NCBI GenBank assembly: GCA_003554005.1
Contig: PWEU01000376.1
Span: forward strand, 1-9,685
Length of the DNA: 9,685 nucleotides
Direction of reading: 5' to 3'
Source: Nitriliruptoraceae bacterium
Lineage (GTDB): Bacteria; Actinomycetota; Nitriliruptoria; Nitriliruptorales; Nitriliruptoraceae
Shown: in pieces, positions 1 through 7,291 of the stretch
Layout: every line of letters starts with the position of its first letter
How positions within the stretch are numbered: position 1 is the stretch's first letter
Made by a program: the position numbers and the translations under genes
The notes under the pieces: generated by a model
The model's database searches: none
What the model was told of the DNA's origin: nothing
The model's input: only the letters and a program-made list of their open reading frames with translations

Positions 1-6
1 GCCTGG

Positions 7-1089
7 CTACCGCTTGCGACGCTTCCCGCCCTTGCCCTGGCCCCGGACGTAGTCGGTCGTGATCGGCGCGCGGGCCTCGGGCGAACCAGGGGCCGGTGCC
101 GGGACCTCCTCCACGACCTCGGCGGTGCTGCTGGGACCCAGTCCCGACGCATCCTGCTCGGCCGCCTTCTCCACGCGACGCTGCTCCTCCGGCTCGAACC
201 CCTTCAGCCACGCGAACAACGGCCCCGCCACGAACAGCGAGGAGTACACCCCGACGGCCATACCGACGAACAGCGCCAGCGCGAGGTCCTGCAGGGTGGT
301 GGCGCCGAGCACCTGGGCGCCGATCAGCAGCAGCGCACCGACGGGCAGCAGGGAGGTGATCGAGGTGTTGATGGAGCGGTAGACGACCTGGTTCATCGAC
401 GCGTTGACCAGCTCGCGGTAGGTCCTCAGCCCCGGATCTCCGAGGTTGATCGTGTTCTCCTTGACCCGGTCGAACACCACCACCGAGTCGTACAGCGAGT
501 ACCCGAGGATCGTCAGCAGCGCGATAACGGTCGCAGGTGAGACGTTGAAGCCGACGAGCGCGTAGATACCGACCGTGATCACGACGTCGTGGATCAGGGC
601 GACGATCGAGGCCACCGCCATCCTGAACTCCAGCCGGAAGGTGATGTAGAGCACGACCACGACCAGGAACACCAGCAGCGCCTCGACGGCCTGGCGGGTG
701 ATGCGCTCCCCCCAGACCGGCCCGACGAACTCGAACCCGATCTCCGATGCGCCCGAGACCTCGGCCACGGCCGTGCGCACGGCCCGTTCCACCTCGCTGG
801 CGGGTTCCAGGGACTCGGTGCGGACCAGGGCACCGGGGGTGACCTCACCGGTGGTCTGCAGCTGGGCGGTGACGTCCTGGGCGCCGGCGTCCTCGGCGGC
901 CGCGCGCAGCTCGGCGGAGGTCAGGTCCGGGCGGACGTCGACCAGCTGGTAGGCGTTGCCCCCGACGAAGTCGATGGACAGGTCCAGGCCACGGAACCCC
1001 AGGGACAGCAGGCCGATCGCGAGCAGCGTGCCCGAGATGGCGATCCACCTGCGGCTGTTGCCGACGAACTCGATCGTTGGCGTCCTCAT
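7..1089 (-). CDS. secF: Protein translocase subunit SecF
   Basis: SecF is the smaller half of the SecDF accessory complex of the SecYEG translocon. It uses the proton gradient to help pull secreted proteins across the membrane. The 360-residue product has TM1 at about 16-34, the D1 motif DFVGG (40-44), an extracytoplasmic domain to about 120, GPVWG (123-127), and then five further membrane segments. These carry HDV (167-169), GYSLYDSVVVFDR (196-208) and a conserved N-x5-S-x2-TS-type stretch near 233-249. The tail after about 298 is charged and Ala/Pro-rich and ends in GKGGKRRKR, presumably in the cytoplasm. The ATG overlaps the secD stop (ATGA), and AGGAG lies 7 nt upstream. The open frame continues upstream to 1590, but that part is only a shadow of secD. 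The stop is TAG, six bases from the window edge. Confidence 0.97.
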   Translation of the reverse strand: MRTPTIEFVGNSRRWIAISGTLLAIGLLSLGFRGLDLSIDFVGGNAYQLVDVRPDLTSAELRAAAEDAGAQDVTAQLQTTGEVTPGALVRTESLEPASEVERAVRTAVAEVSGASEIGFEFVGPVWGERITRQAVEALLVFLVVVVLYITFRLEFRMAVASIVALIHDVVITVGIYALVGFNVSPATVIALLTILGYSLYDSVVVFDRVKENTINLGDPGLRTYRELVNASMNQVVYRSINTSITSLLPVGALLLIGAQVLGATTLQDLALALFVGMAVGVYSSLFVAGPLFAWLKGFEPEEQRRVEKAAEQDASGLGPSSTAEVVEEVPAPAPGSPEARAPITTDYVRGQGKGGKRRKR

Positions 1090-2573
1090 GCGCGTGCTCC
1101 TGCTGTGACACGGGCATCGGGCTCGACCGCACGCATGCTCCGTCGCGTGAGGATCCCGCGGTCGGCCATCAGGTAGGCGACCGGGCGGGCGAAGAAGTAC
1201 ATGATGACCAGGTCCAGCACGCTGGAGATGCCCAGCATCAGAGCGAAGCCACGGACGGGACCGACCGCCAGGAAGTACAGGATCGTGGCGGCGGCGATCG
1301 TCACGGTGTTGCCCGTCAGGTTGGTCCGCCACGCGGACTCGTGGGCCCGGACCACCGCGGTGCGGACGGTCTTGCCGAGGTTGATCTCGTCGCGGATGCG
1401 CTCGGCGAAGATGATGGCCGAGTCGGCGGTGATCCCGATGGAGACGATGATGCCGGCCACCCCGGCCAGGGTGAGGGCGAACCCGATGAGCTGTCCCATC
1501 GCGGCGATCCCGGCCACGATGAACACCCCGTAGATGGCCACCTCCAGCACGGCGATCCCTCCGAGCCAGCGGTAGAACCACACCAGCCACAGCGCCACCA
1601 GGAACAACCCGATGATCCCGGCGAGCAGCCCGGCCTGCAGCGACTCGGCGCCGAGCGTGGGCGAGACCGTCTGGAACGTGGAGGCCTCCAGGGAGATCGG
1701 CAGTGCACCGGTCCGCAGCACGAGCGCGAGGTCGGTGGCGTCGGCCTCCTGCTCCTCGCGGCTGAGCCCGCCGGCGGTGGTGATGGTGGCGCTACCGCCG
1801 GTGATCCCGACCCCACAAGCCACGCTCGGGTTCACGCCGGGGGTGGACTCGACGACGTTGTCGAGCACGATCGCGAACCGGCCGTCGAGGCCCCGGTCAC
1901 GATCGCAGGCCAGGTCGGAGGTGACGGCCGCGAAGATCTCCGCACCCTCGCTGTCGAGCTGGAGGCCGACCTGGAAGGCCTGGGCGCCGGTGCCGAGCTG
2001 TACGAAGGCATCCTCGATGTTGTCGCCGGTGAGCTCGGCCGGGCCCACCTCGTACTTCATCGGCAACGGCTCGCCGGTCTCCGGGTCGATGACCGCGTCG
2101 TCGGGGGATCCGCACAGGATCCCACCCTCGTCGACGGGGAGCTCCTCGATCTCGTCCACCGGCGCCTGGCAGTCGGGTCCCTCGTCGTAGTCCGGGCTCC
2201 CGGGTGGGATGTCACGGATCACCCGGCGGAAGGAGAGCTGGGCGGTGGTCCCGATGATCTCCTGCACGCGGTCGGCATCGGCGACCCCCGGCAGCTGCCC
2301 CTGCACGTCGCCCCCGACCCGGGAGATGTCGGGCTCGACGACACCCAGGGAGTCCACCCGGGCGCGGATGACCTCGATCGTCTCGTCGATGATCTCCTCG
2401 AGGTCCTCGGGCTCCTCGGCGCCGGGGGGCAGCCGGGGGGTGTAGATCGCGCTGATCCCACCCTGGAGGTCCAGACCGAGGTTCGGTCGAGCACCGAGAC
2501 CGAGGTAGACGCCAGCGGACACCACGACGAGCAGCACGACGGTGATGCTGGCGATCAGGGGACGTTTGTCCAC
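1086..2573 (-). CDS. secD: Protein translocase subunit SecD
   Basis: SecD is the large subunit of the proton-driven SecDF translocation motor. The 495-residue product has TM1 at about 9-27, the D1 motif LGLDLQGGI (32-40), the P1 signature RVDSLGVVEPDISR (72-85) followed by QLPGV (93-97), and a large extracytoplasmic domain up to about 310. The membrane part begins with SPTLGAESLQAG (304-315) and has five more segments. The D4 motif GITADSAIIFAERIRDE (380-396) keeps the conserved Asp (384) and is the TADS variant I know from actinobacteria, not the AVDAN form of E. coli. All four cysteines (135, 154, 223, 253) lie in the extracytoplasmic region. The start is GTG with GAGGAA about 7 nt upstream, 27 nt after the HD-domain gene. 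The stop overlaps secF by 4 nt, so the two are probably translationally coupled. Confidence 0.97.
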   Translation of the reverse strand: MDKRPLIASITVVLLVVVSAGVYLGLGARPNLGLDLQGGISAIYTPRLPPGAEEPEDLEEIIDETIEVIRARVDSLGVVEPDISRVGGDVQGQLPGVADADRVQEIIGTTAQLSFRRVIRDIPPGSPDYDEGPDCQAPVDEIEELPVDEGGILCGSPDDAVIDPETGEPLPMKYEVGPAELTGDNIEDAFVQLGTGAQAFQVGLQLDSEGAEIFAAVTSDLACDRDRGLDGRFAIVLDNVVESTPGVNPSVACGVGITGGSATITTAGGLSREEQEADATDLALVLRTGALPISLEASTFQTVSPTLGAESLQAGLLAGIIGLFLVALWLVWFYRWLGGIAVLEVAIYGVFIVAGIAAMGQLIGFALTLAGVAGIIVSIGITADSAIIFAERIRDEINLGKTVRTAVVRAHESAWRTNLTGNTVTIAAATILYFLAVGPVRGFALMLGISSVLDLVIMYFFARPVAYLMADRGILTRRSMRAVEPDARVTAGARA

Positions 2574-2600
2574 GGGTGCTTCCTCGTCAGGTGGGTCAGC

Positions 2601-3503
2601 TCAGCCGAGCGGGACGCCGTTGGCCGTGATGCGGAAGTCACAGCCGAGGGTGCGGGCCGCACGCCGGCACATCACCATGCGGTCCAGGAAGATCTCGAAG
2701 TACTCGATGACCGTTGACCGCTCGGTGTCGAGCTCCAGTTCGAGGGTGATCGAAGCCGCGTCGGCGTCGACCCGGAGGAAGGAGTGGGTCACGGCGTCGT
2801 TGACCCGGTCGTGGATGTCGGCGGCGGTGTCCGCACCCTTGCGGACCCGGGAGCGGTGGACATCGGACTTGTCGGCCAGGATGACCGCTGCGCCGACGGG
2901 ACCGATCGCCGAGCCGTACTGTTCCTCATGGTTGCCGACCGCCGAAAGTACCAGTCCGATCCGGTAGGGGTCGACCTCGAGGCGGCGCAGCGCGTCGTAG
3001 GCGATCCACGCGCTCGACAGCCCGTGGTTGGACCGGGTCACGACGTTGCCGATGTCGTGGAGGTAGCCGGCCACGGCGGCGAGGTCCGACAGTTCGTCGT
3101 CAGCGCCGAGGTGGTGGAGCACGTTGTGAGCGATCCGCCCCACCAGGTTGGCGTGCCGGAAGCCGTGCTCGGTGAACCCCAGGCTGCCCAGGAACTGGTC
3201 GGAGAGCTTGATGAAGGCACTGACCACCTCGTCCTGCTGCAGGCGGGTGAGGACGTCCACCTGCGAGCCGGTCCGCCGCTCGGCGTCGATGGCGACCTTG
3301 CGGGCCTCCTCGACCGCGTCGGCCGCGTCGATCCCCCGCAGCAGGGCAGCTTCGGCCGAGCCCCGGATGGCGCTGGCGGGGTCGGTCAGGGCCGACGGGG
3401 ACGGGTCGTCCACCTCCGCTGGCACCTCGGCGTCGGCGCGGGTGGCCGCGGCAGGGTCGACGGTGTCGTTGGCAGGGGGGACCGCTCGGGAGCGCTTGTT
3501 CAC
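2601..3503 (-). CDS. HD-domain phosphohydrolase-like protein between yajC and secD
   Basis: This is a 300-residue protein of the HD metal-dependent phosphohydrolase superfamily; its substrate is unknown. Residues 1 to about 45 are rich in Ala, Pro and Asp and look disordered. A helical region (about 45-105) leads into the HD core: RH (His117), LHDIGN (His149-Asp150), NHG (His160), GNHEE (His192) and ADKSDVHRSRVR (Asp211, Asp214). These supply a full set of likely metal ligands, so it looks catalytically intact. It lacks the GYP motif of c-di-GMP phosphodiesterases. The C-terminal part (about 225-300) contains EYFEIFLDRMVMCRRAA and ends in an ITANG-type strand. I see no signal peptide or membrane helix, so it is probably cytoplasmic. 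The GTG start overlaps the yajC stop (GTGA), its own Shine-Dalgarno is weak, and secD follows after 27 nt. This implies coupled expression with the SecDF-YajC operon. A functional link to secretion is inference. Confidence 0.88.
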   Translation of the reverse strand: MNKRSRAVPPANDTVDPAAATRADAEVPAEVDDPSPSALTDPASAIRGSAEAALLRGIDAADAVEEARKVAIDAERRTGSQVDVLTRLQQDEVVSAFIKLSDQFLGSLGFTEHGFRHANLVGRIAHNVLHHLGADDELSDLAAVAGYLHDIGNVVTRSNHGLSSAWIAYDALRRLEVDPYRIGLVLSAVGNHEEQYGSAIGPVGAAVILADKSDVHRSRVRKGADTAADIHDRVNDAVTHSFLRVDADAASITLELELDTERSTVIEYFEIFLDRMVMCRRAARTLGCDFRITANGVPLG

Positions 3504-3799
3504 GTCTGCTCGTCCCCGTCGTCCTCAGGGGCCTCGTCAGCGACGATCCGGGCCAGTGAGGACCGTTCGTAGCGCAGGATGACGTCCTCGTCGGCGTCGA
3601 CCGCGATGTCCATGCTGTCGTCGGTGAGGGCGACCACCCTGCCGTGGAGACCACCGATCGTGACGATGTCGTCGCCGACCTTGGTGGTGCGCACCATGTG
3701 CTCCTGCTGCTTGCGGCGCTTCTGCTGCGGCCGGATCAGCAGCAGGTAGAGCACGGCGAGGAACGCGATGGGCAGCAGCAGGCCCGTGAACTCTTCCAC
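3500..3799 (-). CDS. yajC: Preprotein translocase subunit YajC
   Basis: YajC is a small membrane protein that associates with SecDF and the SecYEG holotranslocon. The 99-residue product has the standard layout: one N-terminal membrane helix (about 6-22), the signature RPQQKRRKQQ right after it (23-32), then a soluble domain with TTKVGDDIVTIGGLHGRV (38-55), and an acidic C-terminal tail. GTG at 3799 is chosen because a strong GGAGG sits 7 nt upstream (3807-3811) and the product begins with the short MEEF-type N-terminus usual in the family. It is the first gene of a yajC-HD-secD-secF unit and its stop overlaps the next start as GTGA. The 162-bp gap upstream holds the hairpin of the preceding antiporter gene and must hold any promoter for this unit, but I see no convincing one. 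Confidence 0.96.
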   Translation of the reverse strand: MEEFTGLLLPIAFLAVLYLLLIRPQQKRRKQQEHMVRTTKVGDDIVTIGGLHGRVVALTDDSMDIAVDADEDVILRYERSSLARIVADEAPEDDGDEQT

Positions 3800-3961
3800 G
3801 TGTCATCCTCCGTCACGGACCGCGTCGATCCGGGTGTCGTCCGCGCCGCGCCGACCAGGTGGGACGCCCGGTGGTGACCGACCGGTACCCGAGAGCCCCC
3901 GGTGCGCTCCGTCACCGGACGCGACGACGCCCGCCTGAGGCGGGCGGTGTGAGCCCCCATC
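3800..3961 (-). other. Antiporter-yajC intergenic region
   Basis: This 162-bp gap contains the hairpin at 3928-3946 and the yajC Shine-Dalgarno (3807-3811). A 9-bp direct repeat, GTGACGGAG on the coding strand, occurs at 3808-3816 and 3907-3915 and is probably chance. The only TA-containing box is GGTACCGG (minus strand, 3882-3889), which lacks the final T of a TANNNT -10. No clear promoter is visible even though a new transcription unit could begin here. Confidence 0.5.
3928..3946 (-). terminator. GC-rich hairpin after the antiporter gene
   Basis: A perfect 8-bp stem CGCCCGCC / GGCGGGCG with a TCA triloop begins 15 nt after the TAG stop of the antiporter gene. There is no T-tract on the downstream side. 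Hairpins without a U-tract are common after actinobacterial genes, so I read this as a probable terminator or mRNA 3'-end stabiliser separating the antiporter gene from the yajC-secDF unit. The strength of termination cannot be judged from sequence. Confidence 0.55.
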
Positions 3962-5482
3962 CTACCGTCCGCGGGGGTCGACGCCACGTGTGTCCGGCTC
4001 GGGGTCGGCCCGGGCCCAGGCGGTGACCGAGGCTGCCACATCCCGGTCGTCCTCGCGCACGCAGGTGAGCAGGAGCACGTCGCCGGCGAGCAGCCGGGTG
4101 TCACCGGTGGGGACCAGCACCCGGTCGTCGCGGACCACCGCCATGACCCGGCCGAGCCCCGGCGGGCCGATGTCGCGGAGCGTGCGGTCCACGATCGCGA
4201 GATCGGCGGTGACGTTGAGCTCGATCAGGTCGACGTCCACGTCGTCGAGGGGCAGGGCCTCGGCGACCGGGGCCCAGGCCGGTCGCGTGTCCTCGATGCC
4301 GAGCCGGCGCACCAGGGGCAGCAGCGTGGTGCCCTGCAGCAGCACGCTGACCAGGACCACGAAGAACACCACGTCGAACAGCACGGCCGAGCCCGGGACT
4401 CCGGCGGTGAGCGGGAAGGTCGCCAGCACGATGGGGACGGCACCGCGCAGCCCCGCCCAGCTGATCACGGTCCGCTCCCGCCACTTCAGGCCGCTGAACA
4501 GCGTGCACCTCCACACCGCCACCGGTCGGGCCACCAGGATCAGGACCGCGGCGACCGCCAGGGCCGGCCAGAACACGGCCGGGAGCCGGGACGGGAACAC
4601 CAGCAGTCCGAGCAGCAGGAACAGGCCGATCTCCGCGGCGTTGGCGATCGCCTCGTGGAAGCCGAGGATCGCCCGCCGATGCCGGGGCACGTAGGCCCCG
4701 ATCTGGAAGCCGGCGACGTAGACGGCGACGAACCCCGACGCCCCCAACAGCGCTGCGCTCCCGTAGGCCACCCCCGCGATGGCCGCCGCCAACACCGGGT
4801 ACAGCCCGACCGCACCGAGGTCCACGCGGCGCAGCAGCCACACGCCGGCGCCACCGACCAGCACCCCGGCGAGGAGCCCACCACCGAGCTGGACCACCGC
4901 GAACCGGGCCCAGTCCAGCACGCCGGCCGGCTGGTCGGTGAAGGTGGTCAAAAGCCCCACGGTCAGCATGACGGCGATCGGGTCGTTCGCGCCGGACTCG
5001 ATCCGCACCACGGCGGACACCCGCCGCGGCAGCGGCGTGGTCCGCATCATGGAGAACACGGCGGCGGCATCGGTGGAGGCGACCACCGCACCGACCAGCA
5101 GGGCCGTCGGCAGGTCGACGTCCAGCAGCAGCCAGGTGCCGAGACCGGTCAACCCGGCGGTCAGGACGACCCCGACGGTGGACAGCGCGAGGCCGGGGAT
5201 CGCCGCCAGCTTCAGGTCGGTGCTCTTGGTGGTCAGCCCACCTTCGAACAGGATCACCAGCAGGGCCACGATCCCGAGATCGCGGACCAGGGAGCTGTCG
5301 GCCAGCGACACCAACCCCAGGCCGTCGTCACCGACCACCATGCCGATCACCAGGAACAGCAGGGCCCCCGGGACACGGAAGCGACTCCCCGGCTTGGCGG
5401 CGAAGGCCGCGGTCAGCACGGCACCGAGCAGCAGGGCGGAGACGAGCAGGATGAGCGGATCCACGCCCAGTTCGAGTTGCAC
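3962..5482 (-). CDS. CPA1/NhaP2-type cation:proton antiporter with TrkA-C domain
   Basis: This is a 506-residue membrane antiporter of the CPA1 family. It most resembles the NhaP2/CvrA branch, which exchanges K+ (and in some members Na+) for H+. Roughly a dozen hydrophobic segments fill residues 8-392. Conserved transport motifs are visible: STDAA (136-140), ESGANDP with the Asn166-Asp167 pair (162-168), HEAIANAAEIGLF (276-288) and WAGLRGAVP (342-350). The hydrophilic C-terminus (about 410-490), with LNVTADLAIVDRTLRDIG and GDVLLLTCVREDD, looks like a TrkA-C (RCK-C) regulatory domain of the kind that binds nucleotides or other small ligands. The cation preference cannot be told from sequence. 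GTG is chosen for the GGAGG 4 nt upstream (5487-5491). The gene is separated from ruvB by 109 nt and from yajC by 162 nt, so it may be transcribed alone. As I recall it, this position is not part of the standard ruv-sec arrangement. Confidence 0.92.
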   Translation of the reverse strand: MQLELGVDPLILLVSALLLGAVLTAAFAAKPGSRFRVPGALLFLVIGMVVGDDGLGLVSLADSSLVRDLGIVALLVILFEGGLTTKSTDLKLAAIPGLALSTVGVVLTAGLTGLGTWLLLDVDLPTALLVGAVVASTDAAAVFSMMRTTPLPRRVSAVVRIESGANDPIAVMLTVGLLTTFTDQPAGVLDWARFAVVQLGGGLLAGVLVGGAGVWLLRRVDLGAVGLYPVLAAAIAGVAYGSAALLGASGFVAVYVAGFQIGAYVPRHRRAILGFHEAIANAAEIGLFLLLGLLVFPSRLPAVFWPALAVAAVLILVARPVAVWRCTLFSGLKWRERTVISWAGLRGAVPIVLATFPLTAGVPGSAVLFDVVFFVVLVSVLLQGTTLLPLVRRLGIEDTRPAWAPVAEALPLDDVDVDLIELNVTADLAIVDRTLRDIGPPGLGRVMAVVRDDRVLVPTGDTRLLAGDVLLLTCVREDDRDVAASVTAWARADPEPDTRGVDPRGR

Positions 5483-5591
5483 GGCACCTCCCGAGGCTCC
5501 GCGCGCGATCCGAACGGCACACGGACCGGCGACGGACCGTCGACGCTACCGCCTGCCCGGGCGCCTGGGACGTGGTCGGCCGCGCCGGTGC
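5483..5591 (-). other. ruvB-antiporter intergenic region
   Basis: This 109-bp gap contains the antiporter Shine-Dalgarno, a candidate -10 (5543-5548), a small 11-bp period duplication (two near-copies of ACGGACCGGCG on the plus strand at 5521-5542) and a 5-bp stem CGACG/CGTCG at 5530-5542. The stem is too weak to be called a terminator for ruvB. Confidence 0.4.
5543..5548 (-). promoter_or_regulatory. Candidate -10 element for the antiporter gene
   Basis: The minus strand reads GGTAGCGT, which fits an actinobacterial TANNNT -10 box about 60 nt upstream of the antiporter start codon. No recognisable -35 hexamer lies at 16-19 nt spacing. The call rests on the match to the box, its position in the gap, and its resemblance to the GGTANNNT boxes ahead of ruvC and yebC. 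Confidence 0.25.
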
Positions 5592-6680
5592 TCACTCGTC
5601 GGAAGGTTGCCCCTCGGGACCGAACAACGGCACCGCGCCCGGTCGCCGGGGATCGCCCCCGACGCCGGGGGTCGGCGCGGAACGTCCCAGGTGGGCATAG
5701 GCGCCGAGCGTCGCGATCCGCCCCCTCGGTGTGCGCTGCAGCAGCCCACAGCGCAGCAGGAAGGGCTCCACCGCGTCCTCGAGGGTGTCGGGCTCCTCGG
5801 TGACGGCGGTCGCCAGGGTGGTGAGCCCGACGGGCCCGCCCCCGAAACGGTCCACCAGCGCCTCGAGCACGCGCCGGTCGAGCCGGTCGAGCCCCAGCTC
5901 GTCCACGTCGAACAGCTCCAGAGCCCGGCGCGCCAGGGCGAGGTCGACCTGGCCGTCGCCCTCGACCTCGGCCACGTCCCGCACCCGGCGCAGCAGCCGG
6001 TTGGCGATCCGGGGGGTGCCCCGGGACCGGCTGGCGATCTCCACCGCCGCGTCGTCCGCGATGGGGACGGACAGCAGCCCGGCCGAGCGCGTCACGATGC
6101 GCTCCAGCTCGCTGACCTCGTAGTGCTCGAGGTGGGCCGAGAAGCCGAACCGGTCCCTGAGCGGCGAGGAGATCAGGCCGGTCCGGGTCGTGGCACCGAC
6201 CAGGGTGAACCGCGGCAGATCCAGCCGGATGGACCGGGCACCGGGCCCCTTCCCGATCACGATGTCGAGCTGGTAGTCCTCCATCGCCGGGTAGAGGACC
6301 TCCTCGACGGTGCGGGGCAGACGATGCACCTCGTCCAGGAACAGCACGTCACCGGGCTCGAGCCCGGTGAGGATGGCGGCGAGGTCGCCCGGGCGTTCGA
6401 TGGCCGGCCCCGAGGTGGCCCGGAAGCTGGCCCCGACCTCGGCGGCGACGATGGCGGCCAGGGTGGTCTTGCCCAGCCCCGGAGCGCCGGACAGCAGCAC
6501 GTGGTCCGCGGCGTGTCCGCGTTGCCGTGCCCCGGCCAGCACCAGCTCGAGCTGCCGACGGACCCGGTCCTGGCCCACGAACTCTTCGAGCCGGGCTGGA
6601 CGCAGGCTCGCGTCCAGACCGTCCTCGCCCGGCAGCGCCTCGGACTCGAGCATGTCGTCCTCACGCGGGGCCCCGCTCAT
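5592..6680 (-). CDS. ruvB: Holliday junction branch migration helicase RuvB
   Basis: RuvB is the hexameric AAA+ motor that pumps DNA through the RuvA-bound Holliday junction. The 362-residue product shows LRP...LEEFVGQ (26-37), Walker A GAPGLGKT (65-72), Walker B DVLFLDEVHR (111-120), sensor 1 GATTRTG (162-168), the arginine-finger region LRDRFG (174-179), sensor 2 RGTPRIANRLLRR (220-232) and the winged-helix signature QRTPRGRIAT (315-324). About 30 extra Pro/Gly-rich residues follow (331-362). The ATG at 6680 overlaps the ruvA stop (ATGA). A second in-frame ATG at 6653 has GAGGA 4 nt upstream, comparable with the spacing used by ruvC and the antiporter gene, so a 353-residue form is possible. 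It is the last gene of the ruvCAB operon. Confidence 0.97.
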   Translation of the reverse strand: MSGAPREDDMLESEALPGEDGLDASLRPARLEEFVGQDRVRRQLELVLAGARQRGHAADHVLLSGAPGLGKTTLAAIVAAEVGASFRATSGPAIERPGDLAAILTGLEPGDVLFLDEVHRLPRTVEEVLYPAMEDYQLDIVIGKGPGARSIRLDLPRFTLVGATTRTGLISSPLRDRFGFSAHLEHYEVSELERIVTRSAGLLSVPIADDAAVEIASRSRGTPRIANRLLRRVRDVAEVEGDGQVDLALARRALELFDVDELGLDRLDRRVLEALVDRFGGGPVGLTTLATAVTEEPDTLEDAVEPFLLRCGLLQRTPRGRIATLGAYAHLGRSAPTPGVGGDPRRPGAVPLFGPEGQPSDE

Positions 6681-7291
6681 ACCTGGCCCGCCCGGGCGGT
6701 GCCCAGGTGGCGCAGCGCGGCGCGCAGCAGCTCCGCGCTGTCCTCCGGTGCGCCCTCACCCACCGCCGCCAGGGCACCGGCGACCTCGCCGGCCGAGTAG
6801 CCGAGCGCCACCAGCGCGTCCCGGGCCTCCTCGACCGCACCGACGGGCAGCGGAGCCGCACCGCCGGCGGTGGCACCGGCGGACGACGCGGCCACGACGC
6901 CGACCTTGTCCTTCAGCTCCAGCACCAGTCGCTGGGCGACCTTGCGGCCGACCCCGGGGATCGCGGTCAGCGTGGCCTGGTCATCGGCCGCGATGGCCGT
7001 GCGCAGGACGTCGGGGCGGTGGGTGCCGAGCGCCGCAAGGGCCAGCCGGGGCCCGACCCCGGAGGAGGTGAGCAGGAGCTCGAACAGCCCCAGCTCGGCG
7101 GCGGTGGTGAAGCCGTACAGGGTCATGGCGTCCTCACGCACCTGCAGCGAGGTGTGGAGGGCCACCTCCTGGCCCCGCGGGGGCACATCGGCCCCGGGGG
7201 TGACGTGGACGAGGTAGCCCACCCCGCGGACGTCGACGACCACCGCGGTCGCGGTGCGTTCGAGGACCGTGCCGGTCAGCCGGGCGATCAC
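6677..7291 (-). CDS. ruvA: Holliday junction DNA-binding protein RuvA
   Basis: RuvA tetramers bind the four-way junction and load RuvB. The 204-residue product has the three expected parts. The OB-fold domain is at 1 to about 65, with IARLTGTV at the start and the acidic pin in VREDAMTLYGF (Glu53, Asp54). Two helix-hairpin-helix motifs lie in SSGVGPRLA (76-84) and IPGVGRKVAQRL (111-122). A flexible Ala/Gly linker (about 133-150) leads to the C-terminal RuvB-contacting domain (about 151-198, EEARDALVALGYSAGEV). The start is GTG, with GGAG 7 nt upstream (7299-7302), and it overlaps the ruvC stop as GTGA. The frame is open far upstream, but that part is a shadow of ruvC. The stop overlaps ruvB. 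Confidence 0.96.
   Translation of the reverse strand: MIARLTGTVLERTATAVVVDVRGVGYLVHVTPGADVPPRGQEVALHTSLQVREDAMTLYGFTTAAELGLFELLLTSSGVGPRLALAALGTHRPDVLRTAIAADDQATLTAIPGVGRKVAQRLVLELKDKVGVVAASSAGATAGGAAPLPVGAVEEARDALVALGYSAGEVAGALAAVGEGAPEDSAELLRAALRHLGTARAGQV

Noticed and set aside
1077..2717. 546-codon open frame on the plus strand
   Set aside because: It lies antisense to secD, whose motifs are unmistakable. Its translation is a low-complexity Gly/Asp/His/Gln-rich string typical of stop-poor shadow frames in G+C-rich DNA.
2601..3503. HD-GYP cyclic-di-GMP phosphodiesterase
   Set aside because: The HD ligands are present but no GYP motif or HD-GYP spacing is seen, so only the general HD superfamily is called.
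3800..3961. Promoter for yajC-HD-secD-secF
   Set aside because: No TANNNT box with sensible position, and no -35. GGTACCGG at 3882-3889 misses the essential final T.
5521..5542. Terminator after ruvB
   Set aside because: Only a 5-bp stem within an 11-bp period duplication, with no T-tract, and it sits under the candidate -10 for the antiporter gene.
4779..6800. 673-codon plus-strand open frame across the antiporter gene, the gap and ruvB
   Set aside because: It runs antisense across two well-supported genes and a gap, with no recognisable motif and Arg/Pro/Ser/Gly-rich composition. It is an artefact of high G+C.
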